The translations under genes and the position numbers were made by a program. 64,000 nucleotides of DNA, taken from NCBI RefSeq assembly GCF_030160715.1, contig NZ_BSOW01000008.1, positions 212,464 through 276,463 of the forward strand, given 5' to 3'. Positions 50,244-57,576 of the stretch are shown here, one piece after another. Each line of letters starts with the position of its first letter. Positions within the stretch are counted from its first letter, which is position 1. The notes under the pieces were generated by a model, which saw nothing but the letters and a program-made list of their open reading frames with translations, searched no databases and was not told the origin of the DNA. The stretch comes from Bradyrhizobium iriomotense. GTDB lineage: Bacteria; Pseudomonadota; Alphaproteobacteria; Rhizobiales; Xanthobacteraceae.

Positions 50244-50664
50244 TCCTCCCTCCTTTGTGGGCTCGACTACCCCAAAGGATGAAGCGGCTTTGTTTCAGGA
50301 CCTCTTCGTGCGGCCGGAAAATGATTTCGCTCAAGAGACCGTGATGAGGTCCAGGCCGTGAATCTACGTGCCCCAACGGGGTTCGCATACCTTCGTATAG
50401 CCCCCTCATCCTTTTTTATGCCCTCCGCATAGACTCGTACAATTGAGCGGCGGCGAGAAATTCTTATGCTCGCAGACTAGTCCAAAGCGACGCATGAACG
50501 ACGCGAACTTCACTCTCGAAGAGAGCGACTAACAATAGTCACCGTTGTTTTACGTAGACGCGAGTCGTGTTGGGAATTATGCGCTCGGGATCACGATCAT
50601 GAATCGCAAGACTGTCGCGACAAGCAGCCTTTGCAGGAAGGCAGGATCTCTAGGGAATACTCAA
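50244..50664. other. Intergenic region with a possible terminator-like hairpin
   Basis: About 420 bp without a convincing gene. At 50378-50404 GGGG ... ATAC-CTTC-GTAT ... CCCC can fold, and a six-T run follows at 50412-50417, giving a weak plus-strand terminator shape about 320 bp after the GFA gene; a small RNA ending there is possible. Near 50513-50525 there is a short CTCTC-GAA-GAGAG repeat. Nothing else stands out. Confidence 0.35.
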
Positions 50665-50820
50665 ATGAACGTCGTCATTCAGAAGCTCAATGGCCTGTGG
50701 CACCTCATCGTCGGGTCGTGCCAGATCCGCACGCCTTTCCTGGACACCCAGGATCGCGAGCTGGTCGTCACTTACGCCCGGCGCGTCTACCCCGGCGCTA
50801 AGATCTTCCAGCGCGACTGA
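50665..50820 (+). CDS. Small protein, 51 residues, unrecognised
   Basis: Reads MNVVIQKLNGLWHLIVGSCQ, then IRTPFLDTQDRELVVTYARR, then VYPGAKIFQRD. The ATG at 50665 has AGGGAA about eight bases upstream; an in-frame ATG at 50599 would add 22 residues (MNRKTVATSSLCRKAGSLGN). The composition is that of a compact soluble protein, not random translation. Its end is 14 bp from the convergent ParB-like gene. No family recognised. Confidence 0.6.
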   Translation: MNVVIQKLNGLWHLIVGSCQIRTPFLDTQDRELVVTYARRVYPGAKIFQRD

Positions 50821-50834
50821 TGTGAGCGTCGCGC

Positions 50835-51458
50835 CTAATCCTCCGACGCAGGTCCGCACCAGCCGGGCAGATAGATTGCGTCCTTGATTTTTGCCGCAGC
50901 CAGCGCCTTCTCCAGCGCCTTGTCGAAATTGGCATCGACCGCCTTGCGCGACAGCTTGCGGCGCAAATAATCGGCCCACAGGAATTCGGAGAATGGCGTG
51001 GTGTCCTTGGCGAAGCCGCCCATGCGGCGGAGTTCGCCGGCGAGACTGCGGAACGGGTCGTCCTTGAGATCGGCGATCGATTTCGGCAGGTCCTTGAAAT
51101 GCCGCCGCTCGCCCTTGGCATCGTAGGGGTAGACCCAGCGCTTGTTGTCCATCACGCCCCAGAAGGCGTCGCGCTCGACCATTCTGAGGTCGCCGACAAT
51201 CGTCACCAGCACGTCCTTGACGCCCTCGTCGTGCAGCGCGCGAGCCAGGTGATGATGGTCGATGACGTAGTAGCGCTCGTCCGGCCCGTGAACCACCGGG
51301 ATCATGTGCCTGCCGAGCGAGTCCGCCTGCTTCTGCTTGTCCTGCTCACGCCAGCGCTTGCGCTTCTCCTTGACCTCGCGCATGCCGACCGTCATTTGCG
51401 TCGGCCTCAGCGACAGGATCGGCACCGGGTGCACTCTGGGCTCGCGCGTGTTGGTCAT
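50835..51458 (-). CDS. ParB-like (ParBc_2-type) protein
   Basis: 207 residues: EPRVHPVPILSLRPTQMTVGMREVKEKRKRWREQD, then MIPVVHGPDERYYVIDHHHLARALHDEGVKDVLVTIVGDL. The RPTQ... and YYVIDHHHLARAL blocks match the putative ParB-like nuclease/sulfiredoxin-fold family found as a single domain in many proteobacteria. It lacks the helix-turn-helix of true ParB, so it is not a partition protein. The C-terminal half (WVYPYDAKGERRHFKDLPKSIADLKDDPFRSLAGELRR) is also family-typical. Divergent from the potassium-channel gene. Confidence 0.85.
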   Translation of the reverse strand: MTNTREPRVHPVPILSLRPTQMTVGMREVKEKRKRWREQDKQKQADSLGRHMIPVVHGPDERYYVIDHHHLARALHDEGVKDVLVTIVGDLRMVERDAFWGVMDNKRWVYPYDAKGERRHFKDLPKSIADLKDDPFRSLAGELRRMGGFAKDTTPFSEFLWADYLRRKLSRKAVDANFDKALEKALAAAKIKDAIYLPGWCGPASED

Positions 51459-51533
51459 GATCGAAAACCCCACAAAGGTTGCAAAGAACGTCCTGAAGTC
51501 CGTACGATTATGCCATGACGGCCGGGACGGCAA

Positions 51534-52463
51534 ATGCCGCTGCGGCGCGAAGAGATCAAAAAACGGATGCTTAAAATCCAAAATGAACGGACGGCCAGAG
51601 CGCGGATCGTCAGGCTCGGCGGGCGCGAGATCATCGCCGAGGGCTTGACGCTGAATTTCTGGGCCGACATCAGCCATCGGTGCATGACGGCGTCCTGGCC
51701 CATGTTTATCGCGAGCGCCGCGCTGGTCTTTCTCGCCTTCAACGCGTTCTTCGCCTTCTTTTACTGGATCGGCGACCTGCCGATCTCGAACGTCCCCGGC
51801 GGCGCCTATATCGACTACTTCTATTTCTCGATCGAGACGCTCTCGACCGCGGGCTACGGCGACATGCACCCGCAGACCCATTACGGGCACCTCATTGCGA
51901 CGGTCGAATTGTTCACCGGCATCTTCTCGATGTCGCTGATGACCGGGTTGATCTTCGCCCGCTTCTCGCGGCCGAGCGCGCGGCTGTTGTTCGCCGAAAA
52001 TCCGGTGATCTCGCTGCACGAGGGCAAGCCGACGCTGATGGTCCGCCTCGCCAATGAGCGGCACAACATCATCGCCAATGCCAATGCGCGGCTCTGGGCG
52101 TTCAAGAGCGCGGTGACGAAGGAAGGCCGGCCGCTGCGGCGCTTTTACGAGCTCGCGCTCGACCGCAACGAGATCCCCGGCCTTGCCTTGAGCTGGACGC
52201 TCTATCACACGCTCGACGAGACGAGCCCGCTGCATGGTTTGTCAGCGGAAGACATGGAAGCCGCGACCGTCGCGCTCATCGTGGTGCTGTCGGGCTACGA
52301 CGTTGTTGCAGCGCAAACGGTGCATGCCCGCAAATCCTACGAGCATTTCGAAATCAGGTTCGGTCACCGCTATGCCGACATCCTCGATACGCAGGACGAT
52401 GGACGGCAGCGCATCGACTACGGCAAGTTCCACCAAACACTGGAAACGACTGGCGAAGGATAA
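51534..52463 (+). CDS. Inward-rectifier potassium channel (KirBac-like)
   Basis: 309 residues. Two membrane helices (MFIASAALVFLAFNAFFAFFYWIG at about 57-80 and HLIATVELFTGIFSMSLMTGLIFARF at about 119-144) flank a pore helix and the selectivity filter TAGYGD at 105-110. The C-terminal 160 residues form the Kir cytoplasmic domain (FAENPVISLHEGKPTLMVRLANERHNIIANANARLWAFK ... VHARKSYEHFEIRFGHRYADI). It is a potassium channel of the inner membrane gated by the cytoplasmic domain. Single gene, 75 bp from the divergent ParB-like gene. Confidence 0.93.
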   Translation: MPLRREEIKKRMLKIQNERTARARIVRLGGREIIAEGLTLNFWADISHRCMTASWPMFIASAALVFLAFNAFFAFFYWIGDLPISNVPGGAYIDYFYFSIETLSTAGYGDMHPQTHYGHLIATVELFTGIFSMSLMTGLIFARFSRPSARLLFAENPVISLHEGKPTLMVRLANERHNIIANANARLWAFKSAVTKEGRPLRRFYELALDRNEIPGLALSWTLYHTLDETSPLHGLSAEDMEAATVALIVVLSGYDVVAAQTVHARKSYEHFEIRFGHRYADILDTQDDGRQRIDYGKFHQTLETTGEG

Positions 52464-52576
52464 TTCCGAATGCGCAGGCGCACGCTGTATTTGCGAAGAT
52501 TTTCTGCAACGCCTCGTGCCCGTGTGCTATCTAAATTTCGCTGCTTCGAAAGCTGATCCGCGACCCATCCATTGGC

Positions 52577-52924
52577 ATGAAAACCCAGCGGCCCATAACC
52601 TCGGACGACGAGCACCGGGTGCTCCAGTTCAGGCCGCGCAGCCAGCTCCAGGGCGTAAGCCGGCGGGGGAACGGGACCGTGCAGCCGCTGCAAGCCCAGC
52701 CCGCACCGGAACCGCTCGATCTCTCGCGTTATGAGCAGCCCCGTGGCGAGCCGGACGACTTCCGCCACCGCATGCTCGCCAACATCGCAGCCCTCGCCTT
52801 TACCATCGCGCTCACCGCGATCGGGATCTGGCTCGCGGTCAGCATTGCCGACCTCAGGCGGACCCAGGATTGCGTACTGATGGGCCGGCGCGACTGCGTG
52901 AAGATCACGACGCCTCATATCTAG
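52577..52924 (+). CDS. Small single-pass membrane protein, unrecognised
   Basis: 115 residues. A polar N-terminal half rich in Arg, Gln and Pro (DDEHRVLQFRPRSQLQGVSRRGNGTVQPLQAQPAPEPLDLSRYEQPRGEPDDF) is followed by one membrane segment (LANIAALAFTIALTAIGIWLAVSIADL, about 67-93) and a short tail with two cysteines (TQDCVLMGRRDCVKI). The layout suggests a cytoplasmic N-terminus and a periplasmic C-terminus. I recall similar unnamed proteins in Bradyrhizobium. Function unknown. Confidence 0.7.
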   Translation: MKTQRPITSDDEHRVLQFRPRSQLQGVSRRGNGTVQPLQAQPAPEPLDLSRYEQPRGEPDDFRHRMLANIAALAFTIALTAIGIWLAVSIADLRRTQDCVLMGRRDCVKITTPHI

Positions 52925-53144
52925 GCAGGGCGGCGCGGAGAGCCCGATTCGCGGGGCTCGGGCCGGCATTCCCAGCCCTATCCCGGGGCTTGCCCGGCTC
53001 CATTGAACTCAGGGCTGCCCTCCGATATACGGGCACTCGACCCGGCCAGAGGGCGTTTGAGGGCATCACTCGGGGCGCGATGCCCGCCCACCGTGCCTCT
53101 CTGGAACATCTGAAAAATACCCGCAATATATCAAAGGCTTAGTG

Positions 53145-53432
53145 ATGTCCTCTACATTCGATCAGGTCGCCACGATCATCGCTGAAACCTGCGACATCCC
53201 GCGCGACACGATCACGCCGGATAGCCACGCCATCGACGATCTGGGCATCGACAGCCTCGATTTTCTGGACATCGCATTCGCGATCGACAAGCAGTTCGGC
53301 ATCAAGCTGCCGCTGGAGAAGTGGACTCAGGAGGTCAACGACGGCAAGGCAACCACCGAGCAGTATTTCGTGCTGAAGAACCTGTGCGCGCGCATCGACG
53401 AGCTGGTGGCGGCCAAGGGCGCGAGCGCCTGA
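53145..53432 (+). CDS. acpXL: Acyl carrier protein AcpXL for very-long-chain fatty acids of lipid A
   Basis: 95 residues with the phosphopantetheine site [10 protein letters not shown] (Ser37) and the AcpXL-specific extended C-terminus ([37 protein letters not shown]). AcpXL carries the growing 27-hydroxyoctacosanoate-type chain that LpxXL transfers to lipid A. The ATG at 53145 is chosen over an adjacent GTG. It starts the lipid A VLCFA gene cluster; an AT-rich stretch just upstream (ATACCCGCAATATATCAAAG) may contain the promoter. Confidence 0.93.
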   Translation: MSSTFDQVATIIAETCDIPRDTITPDSHAIDDLGIDSLDFLDIAFAIDKQFGIKLPLEKWTQEVNDGKATTEQYFVLKNLCARIDELVAAKGASA

Positions 53433-53442
53433 TCGCGCGACC

Positions 53443-53907
53443 ATGCAACTCGAATACTTCCACATGATCGATCGCATCGTCGACCTCAAAGTCGACGAGA
53501 AGCGGATCGTCGTCGAGGCGCTCGTTCCGAAGGAAAGCACCATCTTCGAGGGACACTTTCCGGGCTATCCCCTGATGCCCGGCGTGCTCCTGATCGAATC
53601 GATGGCGCAGGCCTCGGGCTGGCTGCAGCTCGGCGTGTTGAAGTTCGAGCGCATGCCGATCCTCGCCGCCGTGAAGGAGGCCAAGGTCCGCGGCTCGGTC
53701 TTCCCCGGCGATCTCATGAGCATCGAGGCTACCCTCGTCCACGAGGGTTCGGGCTATGCCATGACCGAAGCCAAGATCAGGGTCGGCGGCAAGCTGCGCG
53801 CGAATTCGACGCTCACCTTCACGCAGATTCCCTTCCCCAATGCGGATATGCGCGGCTACATGGACGCGTTCGCCAAGCGCATCGGCTTTCCGCAACAGGC
53901 CGTTTGA
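53443..53907 (+). CDS. FabZ-like 3-hydroxyacyl-ACP dehydratase of the VLCFA cluster
   Basis: 154 residues in the hot-dog fold: MQLEYFHMIDRIVDLKVDEKRIVVEALVPKESTIFEGHFPGYPLMPGVLLIESMAQASGWL. His38 in EGHFPGYPLMPG is the catalytic His; the usual FabZ Glu corresponds to IESMAQ. It removes water during chain elongation on AcpXL. It lies 10 bp after acpXL and overlaps the next gene region, as in rhizobial acpXL-fabZXL-fabF2XL-fabF1XL clusters. Confidence 0.9.
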   Translation: MQLEYFHMIDRIVDLKVDEKRIVVEALVPKESTIFEGHFPGYPLMPGVLLIESMAQASGWLQLGVLKFERMPILAAVKEAKVRGSVFPGDLMSIEATLVHEGSGYAMTEAKIRVGGKLRANSTLTFTQIPFPNADMRGYMDAFAKRIGFPQQAV

Positions 53908-53909
53908 CC

Positions 53910-55118
53910 ATGACTGACACTCCTGCTTCGAAGCCCGGCCAGACGGAAGTCTGGATCACCGGTATTGGGCTCGCCACTTCGCTCGGCGAAGGACTTGACG
54001 CCAACTGGGCCGCGCTCGGCGAGCGGCGCATCAACGTCGACGAGAAAGGGTTTGCCCCTTTCATCGTGCATCCCCTGATGCCGGTCAGTTTCGACAGCCA
54101 GATCCCGAAGAAGGGCGACCAGCGCCAGATGGAAGCCTGGCAGCGCATCGGCACCTATGCGGCCGGTTTGGCGCTCGATTCGGCCGGGATCAAAGGCAAC
54201 AAGGACATCCTGTCCAAGATCGACATGGTGGTCGCAGCCGGCGGCGGCGAGCGCGATCTCAACGTCGATACCGGCGTGCTCACAGCCGAGGCCAAGGGCG
54301 CCAATGCGCCCGGCTTCCTCAACGAGCGGCTGATGAGCGATCTGCGGCCGACGCTGTTCCTGGCCCAGCTCTCCAACCTGCTCGCCGGCAACATTGCCAT
54401 CGTGCATGGCTTAGGGGGCACCTCGCGCACCTTCATGGGCGAAGAGGTGGCGGGCGCGGATGCCACGCGCATCGCACTGGCGCGGATCGCCTCGGGCGAG
54501 AGCGACATTGCGCTGGTCGGCGGCTCGCATAATGGCGAGCGCAAGGACCTGATGGTCCTCTACGAGTTCGGCGACTTCAACCTGAAAGACAAGTTCGCTC
54601 CCGTCTGGGCGCGCAAGGACCACGCCGGCTTCGCGCTCGGCTCGGCCGGCGCGTTCCTGGTGCTGGAATCGAAGGCCCATGCGGAAGCGCGCGGCGCAAA
54701 ACCGTTCGCGAAGCTGACCAGCGTGGTGGCCGATCTCGCCAGGCGCAAGCAGCCGGGCGAGTTGACCGCGACGCTTGAGAAGTTGTGGTCGAAGCTGCCC
54801 AGGGGCGAGGGCAAGGGCGCGATCATCACGGGGGCAACCGGCGCGGAGCCGGCGACCGCCGAGGAGCGCACGTTTCTCGAGAGCCATACAGACTTCCCGG
54901 TTCGCGCCACCGGTACCATGTTCGGCCACACCATGGAGACGCAGTTCCCGCTCGGGATCGCGCTCGCCGCACTGTCGCTCTCGCGCGGGGCGCTGTTCCC
55001 GCCGAACGATTCGACCGGCCTCGAGATTGAAATGCAGGGGGCTCCGACCCAGATTGTGGTGGTGGGAGCCGGACACTGGCGCGGCGAAGGCATGGCGCTG
55101 GTGGAAGCCGTCAGCTGA
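53910..55118 (+). CDS. Ketosynthase-like protein FabF2XL, catalytic residues missing (chain-length-factor-like)
   Basis: 402 residues with the thiolase/ketosynthase fold (EVWITGIGLATSLGEGLDANW ... DIALVGGSHNGERKDLM ... AGFALGSAGAFLVLESKAHAEARGAKPFA). At the nucleophile position, where active enzymes read STACASG, this protein reads VHGLGGTSRTF (165-175) without Cys. The HGTxT-type His loop is replaced by IITGATGAEPAT; only the second His region (MFGHTMETQFP) remains. It is probably a non-catalytic partner of FabF1XL, comparable to the KS-beta/chain-length factor of type II polyketide synthases. Start ATG at 53910; an upstream TTG overlaps fabZ. Confidence 0.85.
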   Translation: MTDTPASKPGQTEVWITGIGLATSLGEGLDANWAALGERRINVDEKGFAPFIVHPLMPVSFDSQIPKKGDQRQMEAWQRIGTYAAGLALDSAGIKGNKDILSKIDMVVAAGGGERDLNVDTGVLTAEAKGANAPGFLNERLMSDLRPTLFLAQLSNLLAGNIAIVHGLGGTSRTFMGEEVAGADATRIALARIASGESDIALVGGSHNGERKDLMVLYEFGDFNLKDKFAPVWARKDHAGFALGSAGAFLVLESKAHAEARGAKPFAKLTSVVADLARRKQPGELTATLEKLWSKLPRGEGKGAIITGATGAEPATAEERTFLESHTDFPVRATGTMFGHTMETQFPLGIALAALSLSRGALFPPNDSTGLEIEMQGAPTQIVVVGAGHWRGEGMALVEAVS

Positions 55119-55168
55119 GCTGCGCGTTCGGCTGGTTGTTTGGCACGATTGAGACGAGCGGGGGAAAC

Positions 55169-56446
55169 ATGACTGCACCACGCGACAAATTCGGACGGCC
55201 CGTCGTCGTCGTCACCGGCATGGGCATCATGACCTCGCTCGGCGCCGGCAAGGCCGACAACTGGTCGAAGCTCGTCGCCGGGCAATCCGGCATCCGCACC
55301 ATCACGCGCTTTCCGACCGACGGGCTGAAGACGACGATGGCCGGCACGGTCGATTTCGTCAGCGTCGATCCGTTCTCCTCCACCGGCCTCTCCGAGCGGA
55401 TGGCCGAGATGGTCACGGAGGAAGCGCTGGATCAGGCCGGTATCGGCGCCAAGGGCGACTTCCCGGGTCCGCTGTTCCTGGCGGTCGCGCCGGTCGAGGT
55501 GGAATGGCCGCAGCGCCGTGAGCTCGGCCGCGCCGTCGGCAAGCCCGACTTCACCTATGATGATCTCCTGCGCATCTCCGGCGGCGGCAAGTACAACGCC
55601 TATCATCACCGCTTCATGTTCGGCTCGGTCGCGGCCTATCTCGCCGAGACCTTCGGCACCAAGGGCTCGCCGATCTCGCTGTCGACGGCGTGCGCCTCGG
55701 GGGCGACCTCGATCCAGCTCGGCGTCGAGGCGATCCGCCGCGGCGAGACCGACGCTGCGCTGTGCGTCGCAACCGACGGCACGGTCAATCCGGAAGCGCT
55801 GGTACGCTTCTCGCTGCTCTCGGCGCTGTCGACCCAGAACGATCCGCCGCAGGCGGCCTCCCGCCCCTTCTCCAAGAACCGCGACGGCTTCGTCATGGCC
55901 GAGGGCGCAGGCGCCCTAGTGCTGGAAAGCTATGAGGCTGCGACCGCGCGCGGCGCAAAAATCCTCGGCGTGCTCGCCGGCTGCGGCGAGCTCACCGATT
56001 CCTTCCATCGCACCCGCTCCTCGCCGGACGGCAAGCCGATCATCGGCTGCATGAAGAAGACGCTGGCCGATGCCGGCATGGAGCCGGACCAGATCGACCA
56101 CATCAACGCGCACGGCACCGCGACGCCCGAAAACGACAAGATGGAGTACAATACGACATCGGCCGTGTTCGGCGAGCTCGCGCAGAAGATTCCGGTCACC
56201 TCCAACAAGTCGATGGTCGGCCACACCATCTCGGCCGCCGGCGCCGTGGAGGCGATCTTCTCGCTGCTCACGCTCGAGCATCAGCGCATTCCGCCGACCA
56301 TCAACTACGACAATCCGGATCCCACGATCCTGTTCGACGTCGTCGGCAACACCGCGCGCGATGCCCGCGTCACCGCGGTGATGTCGAATTCGTTCGGCTT
56401 CGGCGGCCAGAACGCATCCCTGATCCTGACCCGCGAACCGGCCTGA
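55169..56446 (+). CDS. Beta-ketoacyl-ACP synthase FabF1XL (active ketosynthase)
   Basis: 425 residues with a full KS active site: Cys175 in ISLSTACASGATSIQLG, His315 in HINAHGTATPENDKMEYN and His352 in KSMVGHTISAAGAVEAI. It condenses malonyl units onto the chain carried by AcpXL. The start MTAPRDKFGRPVVVVTGMGI at 55169 has GGGGGAA upstream. It follows the degenerate partner by 50 bp, and lpxXL follows it by 8 bp. Confidence 0.92.
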   Translation: MTAPRDKFGRPVVVVTGMGIMTSLGAGKADNWSKLVAGQSGIRTITRFPTDGLKTTMAGTVDFVSVDPFSSTGLSERMAEMVTEEALDQAGIGAKGDFPGPLFLAVAPVEVEWPQRRELGRAVGKPDFTYDDLLRISGGGKYNAYHHRFMFGSVAAYLAETFGTKGSPISLSTACASGATSIQLGVEAIRRGETDAALCVATDGTVNPEALVRFSLLSALSTQNDPPQAASRPFSKNRDGFVMAEGAGALVLESYEAATARGAKILGVLAGCGELTDSFHRTRSSPDGKPIIGCMKKTLADAGMEPDQIDHINAHGTATPENDKMEYNTTSAVFGELAQKIPVTSNKSMVGHTISAAGAVEAIFSLLTLEHQRIPPTINYDNPDPTILFDVVGNTARDARVTAVMSNSFGFGGQNASLILTREPA

Positions 56447-56454
56447 CCTGACGC

Positions 56455-57387
56455 ATGGCGCTGCTTCCTGCGAGCACGAAGGCCCGCGCGCGGGAGGCTG
56501 CCAAGTCGATCGGCGGCGGCCTGATTGGCGCGGCCACCGTCGGCATGCTGCGCACCACGCGCTATTTCGATCCGGTCAAGACCTCGGACTTTTTCGCGCG
56601 CGTCACCAAGACGATCGGCCCGCGCCTGCGCGAGCACCGCATCGGCCGCGCCAACCTCAGCGCGGCATTTCCGGAAAAGTCTCCCGAAGAGATCGAACAG
56701 ATCCTGATGGGCGTGTGGGACAATCTCGGCCGCGTCGGCGCCGAGTTCGCCCACATGGACCACGTCTGGGATTACGACCGCGCGCATCCGGAGAAGAGCC
56801 GGATCGAATTGCCCCAAAGCAGCATCGAACGGTTCGACCATATCCGCGACGACGGCAAGCCGGCGCTGATCTTTGCGGCGCACCTCGCCAATTGGGAATT
56901 GCCGGCGCTCGCCGCCGTCGCGCACGGGCTGGACGCTGCGATCCTCTACCGCCGGCCGAACATCGCGTCTGCCGATCGCATCATCCAGGAGATGCGCCAG
57001 GTCAACATGGGCACGCTGATCCCCGCGGGCCGCGACGCGCCGCTGCGGCTCGCGCAGGCGCTCAAGGACGGCAAGCACGTCGCCATGCTCGTCGACCAAT
57101 ATCTGACTGGCGGCGTCGAGGTCACCTTTTTCGGCCGCAAGACCCGCGCCAATCCGATGCTGGCGCGTCTGCTTCGCCAGGTCGAATGCCCGATCCACGG
57201 CGTGCGCATCATCCGCAAGCCCGGCTTTCGCTTTACCGCCGAGCTGACCGAGGAAATCCCGCCGGTGCGCGATGCCGACGGCAAGATCGACATCCAGGGC
57301 ACCACGCAGACGATCACGAACGTTGTGGAAGGCTGGGTCCGCGAGCATCCCGAGCAGTGGCTGTGGCTGCACCGAAGGTGGCGGTAG
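56455..57387 (+). CDS. lpxXL: Lipid A VLCFA acyltransferase LpxXL
   Basis: 310 residues of the LpxL/HtrB lauroyl acyltransferase family, with the HX4E catalytic motif HLANWE at His143-Glu148 in ALIFAAHLANWELPALAAVA. Further family blocks are NMGTLIPAGRDAPLRLAQALKDGKHVAMLVDQYLTGGVEVTFFGRK and the C-terminal VVEGWVREHPEQWLWLHRRW. It transfers the very long acyl chain from AcpXL to lipid A at the inner membrane. Position at the end of the acpXL cluster supports LpxXL over a general LpxL. Confidence 0.91.
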   Translation: MALLPASTKARAREAAKSIGGGLIGAATVGMLRTTRYFDPVKTSDFFARVTKTIGPRLREHRIGRANLSAAFPEKSPEEIEQILMGVWDNLGRVGAEFAHMDHVWDYDRAHPEKSRIELPQSSIERFDHIRDDGKPALIFAAHLANWELPALAAVAHGLDAAILYRRPNIASADRIIQEMRQVNMGTLIPAGRDAPLRLAQALKDGKHVAMLVDQYLTGGVEVTFFGRKTRANPMLARLLRQVECPIHGVRIIRKPGFRFTAELTEEIPPVRDADGKIDIQGTTQTITNVVEGWVREHPEQWLWLHRRWR

Positions 57388-57414
57388 TTATTACTCCGTC
57401 ATTGGACTGCCGTT

Positions 57415-57525
57415 CCTCATCCTGAGGAGCGCGGAACGCGCGTCTCGAAGGATGAAGGCCCGGCTATCGGCCTCGCCCTTCGAGACGCGCGCGAAGGGCG
57501 CGCTCCTCAGGGTGAGGGTCTGTCT
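57415..57525. repeat. Intergenic palindromic element (CTTCGAGACG...CTCCTCAGG type), copy 2
   Basis: Units CTCATCCTGAGGAGCGCGG ... CGTCTCGAAGGATGAAGGC (57416-57463) and CCCTTCGAGACGCGCG ... GCGCTCCTCAGGGTGAGG (57477-57524) form a large inverted repeat around CCGGCTATCGGC. It is the same family as 31869-31965. It lies between the convergent lpxXL and regulator genes, where it could stop transcription from both sides. Confidence 0.75.
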
Positions 57526-57576
57526 TTCTGGATTGCGTCGAGAGGCATGGACGACGCGAACCGGTATGAGCCGCCC

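Noticed and set aside
50091..50409. Several short frames on both strands near 50.1-50.4 kb
   Set aside because: No ribosome sites and Arg-rich translations. Only the 52-residue minus-strand frame at 50085-50243 has a strong ribosome site and a signal peptide.
50835..51458. ParB-like gene as part of a replication/partition locus
   Set aside because: The protein lacks a helix-turn-helix domain and there is no parA, parS-like site or origin feature nearby.
27439..57525. Interpretation of the palindromic repeats as a CRISPR array or IS ends
   Set aside because: No regular spacers, no cas genes, no transposase and no target-site duplications; each copy is isolated between genes.
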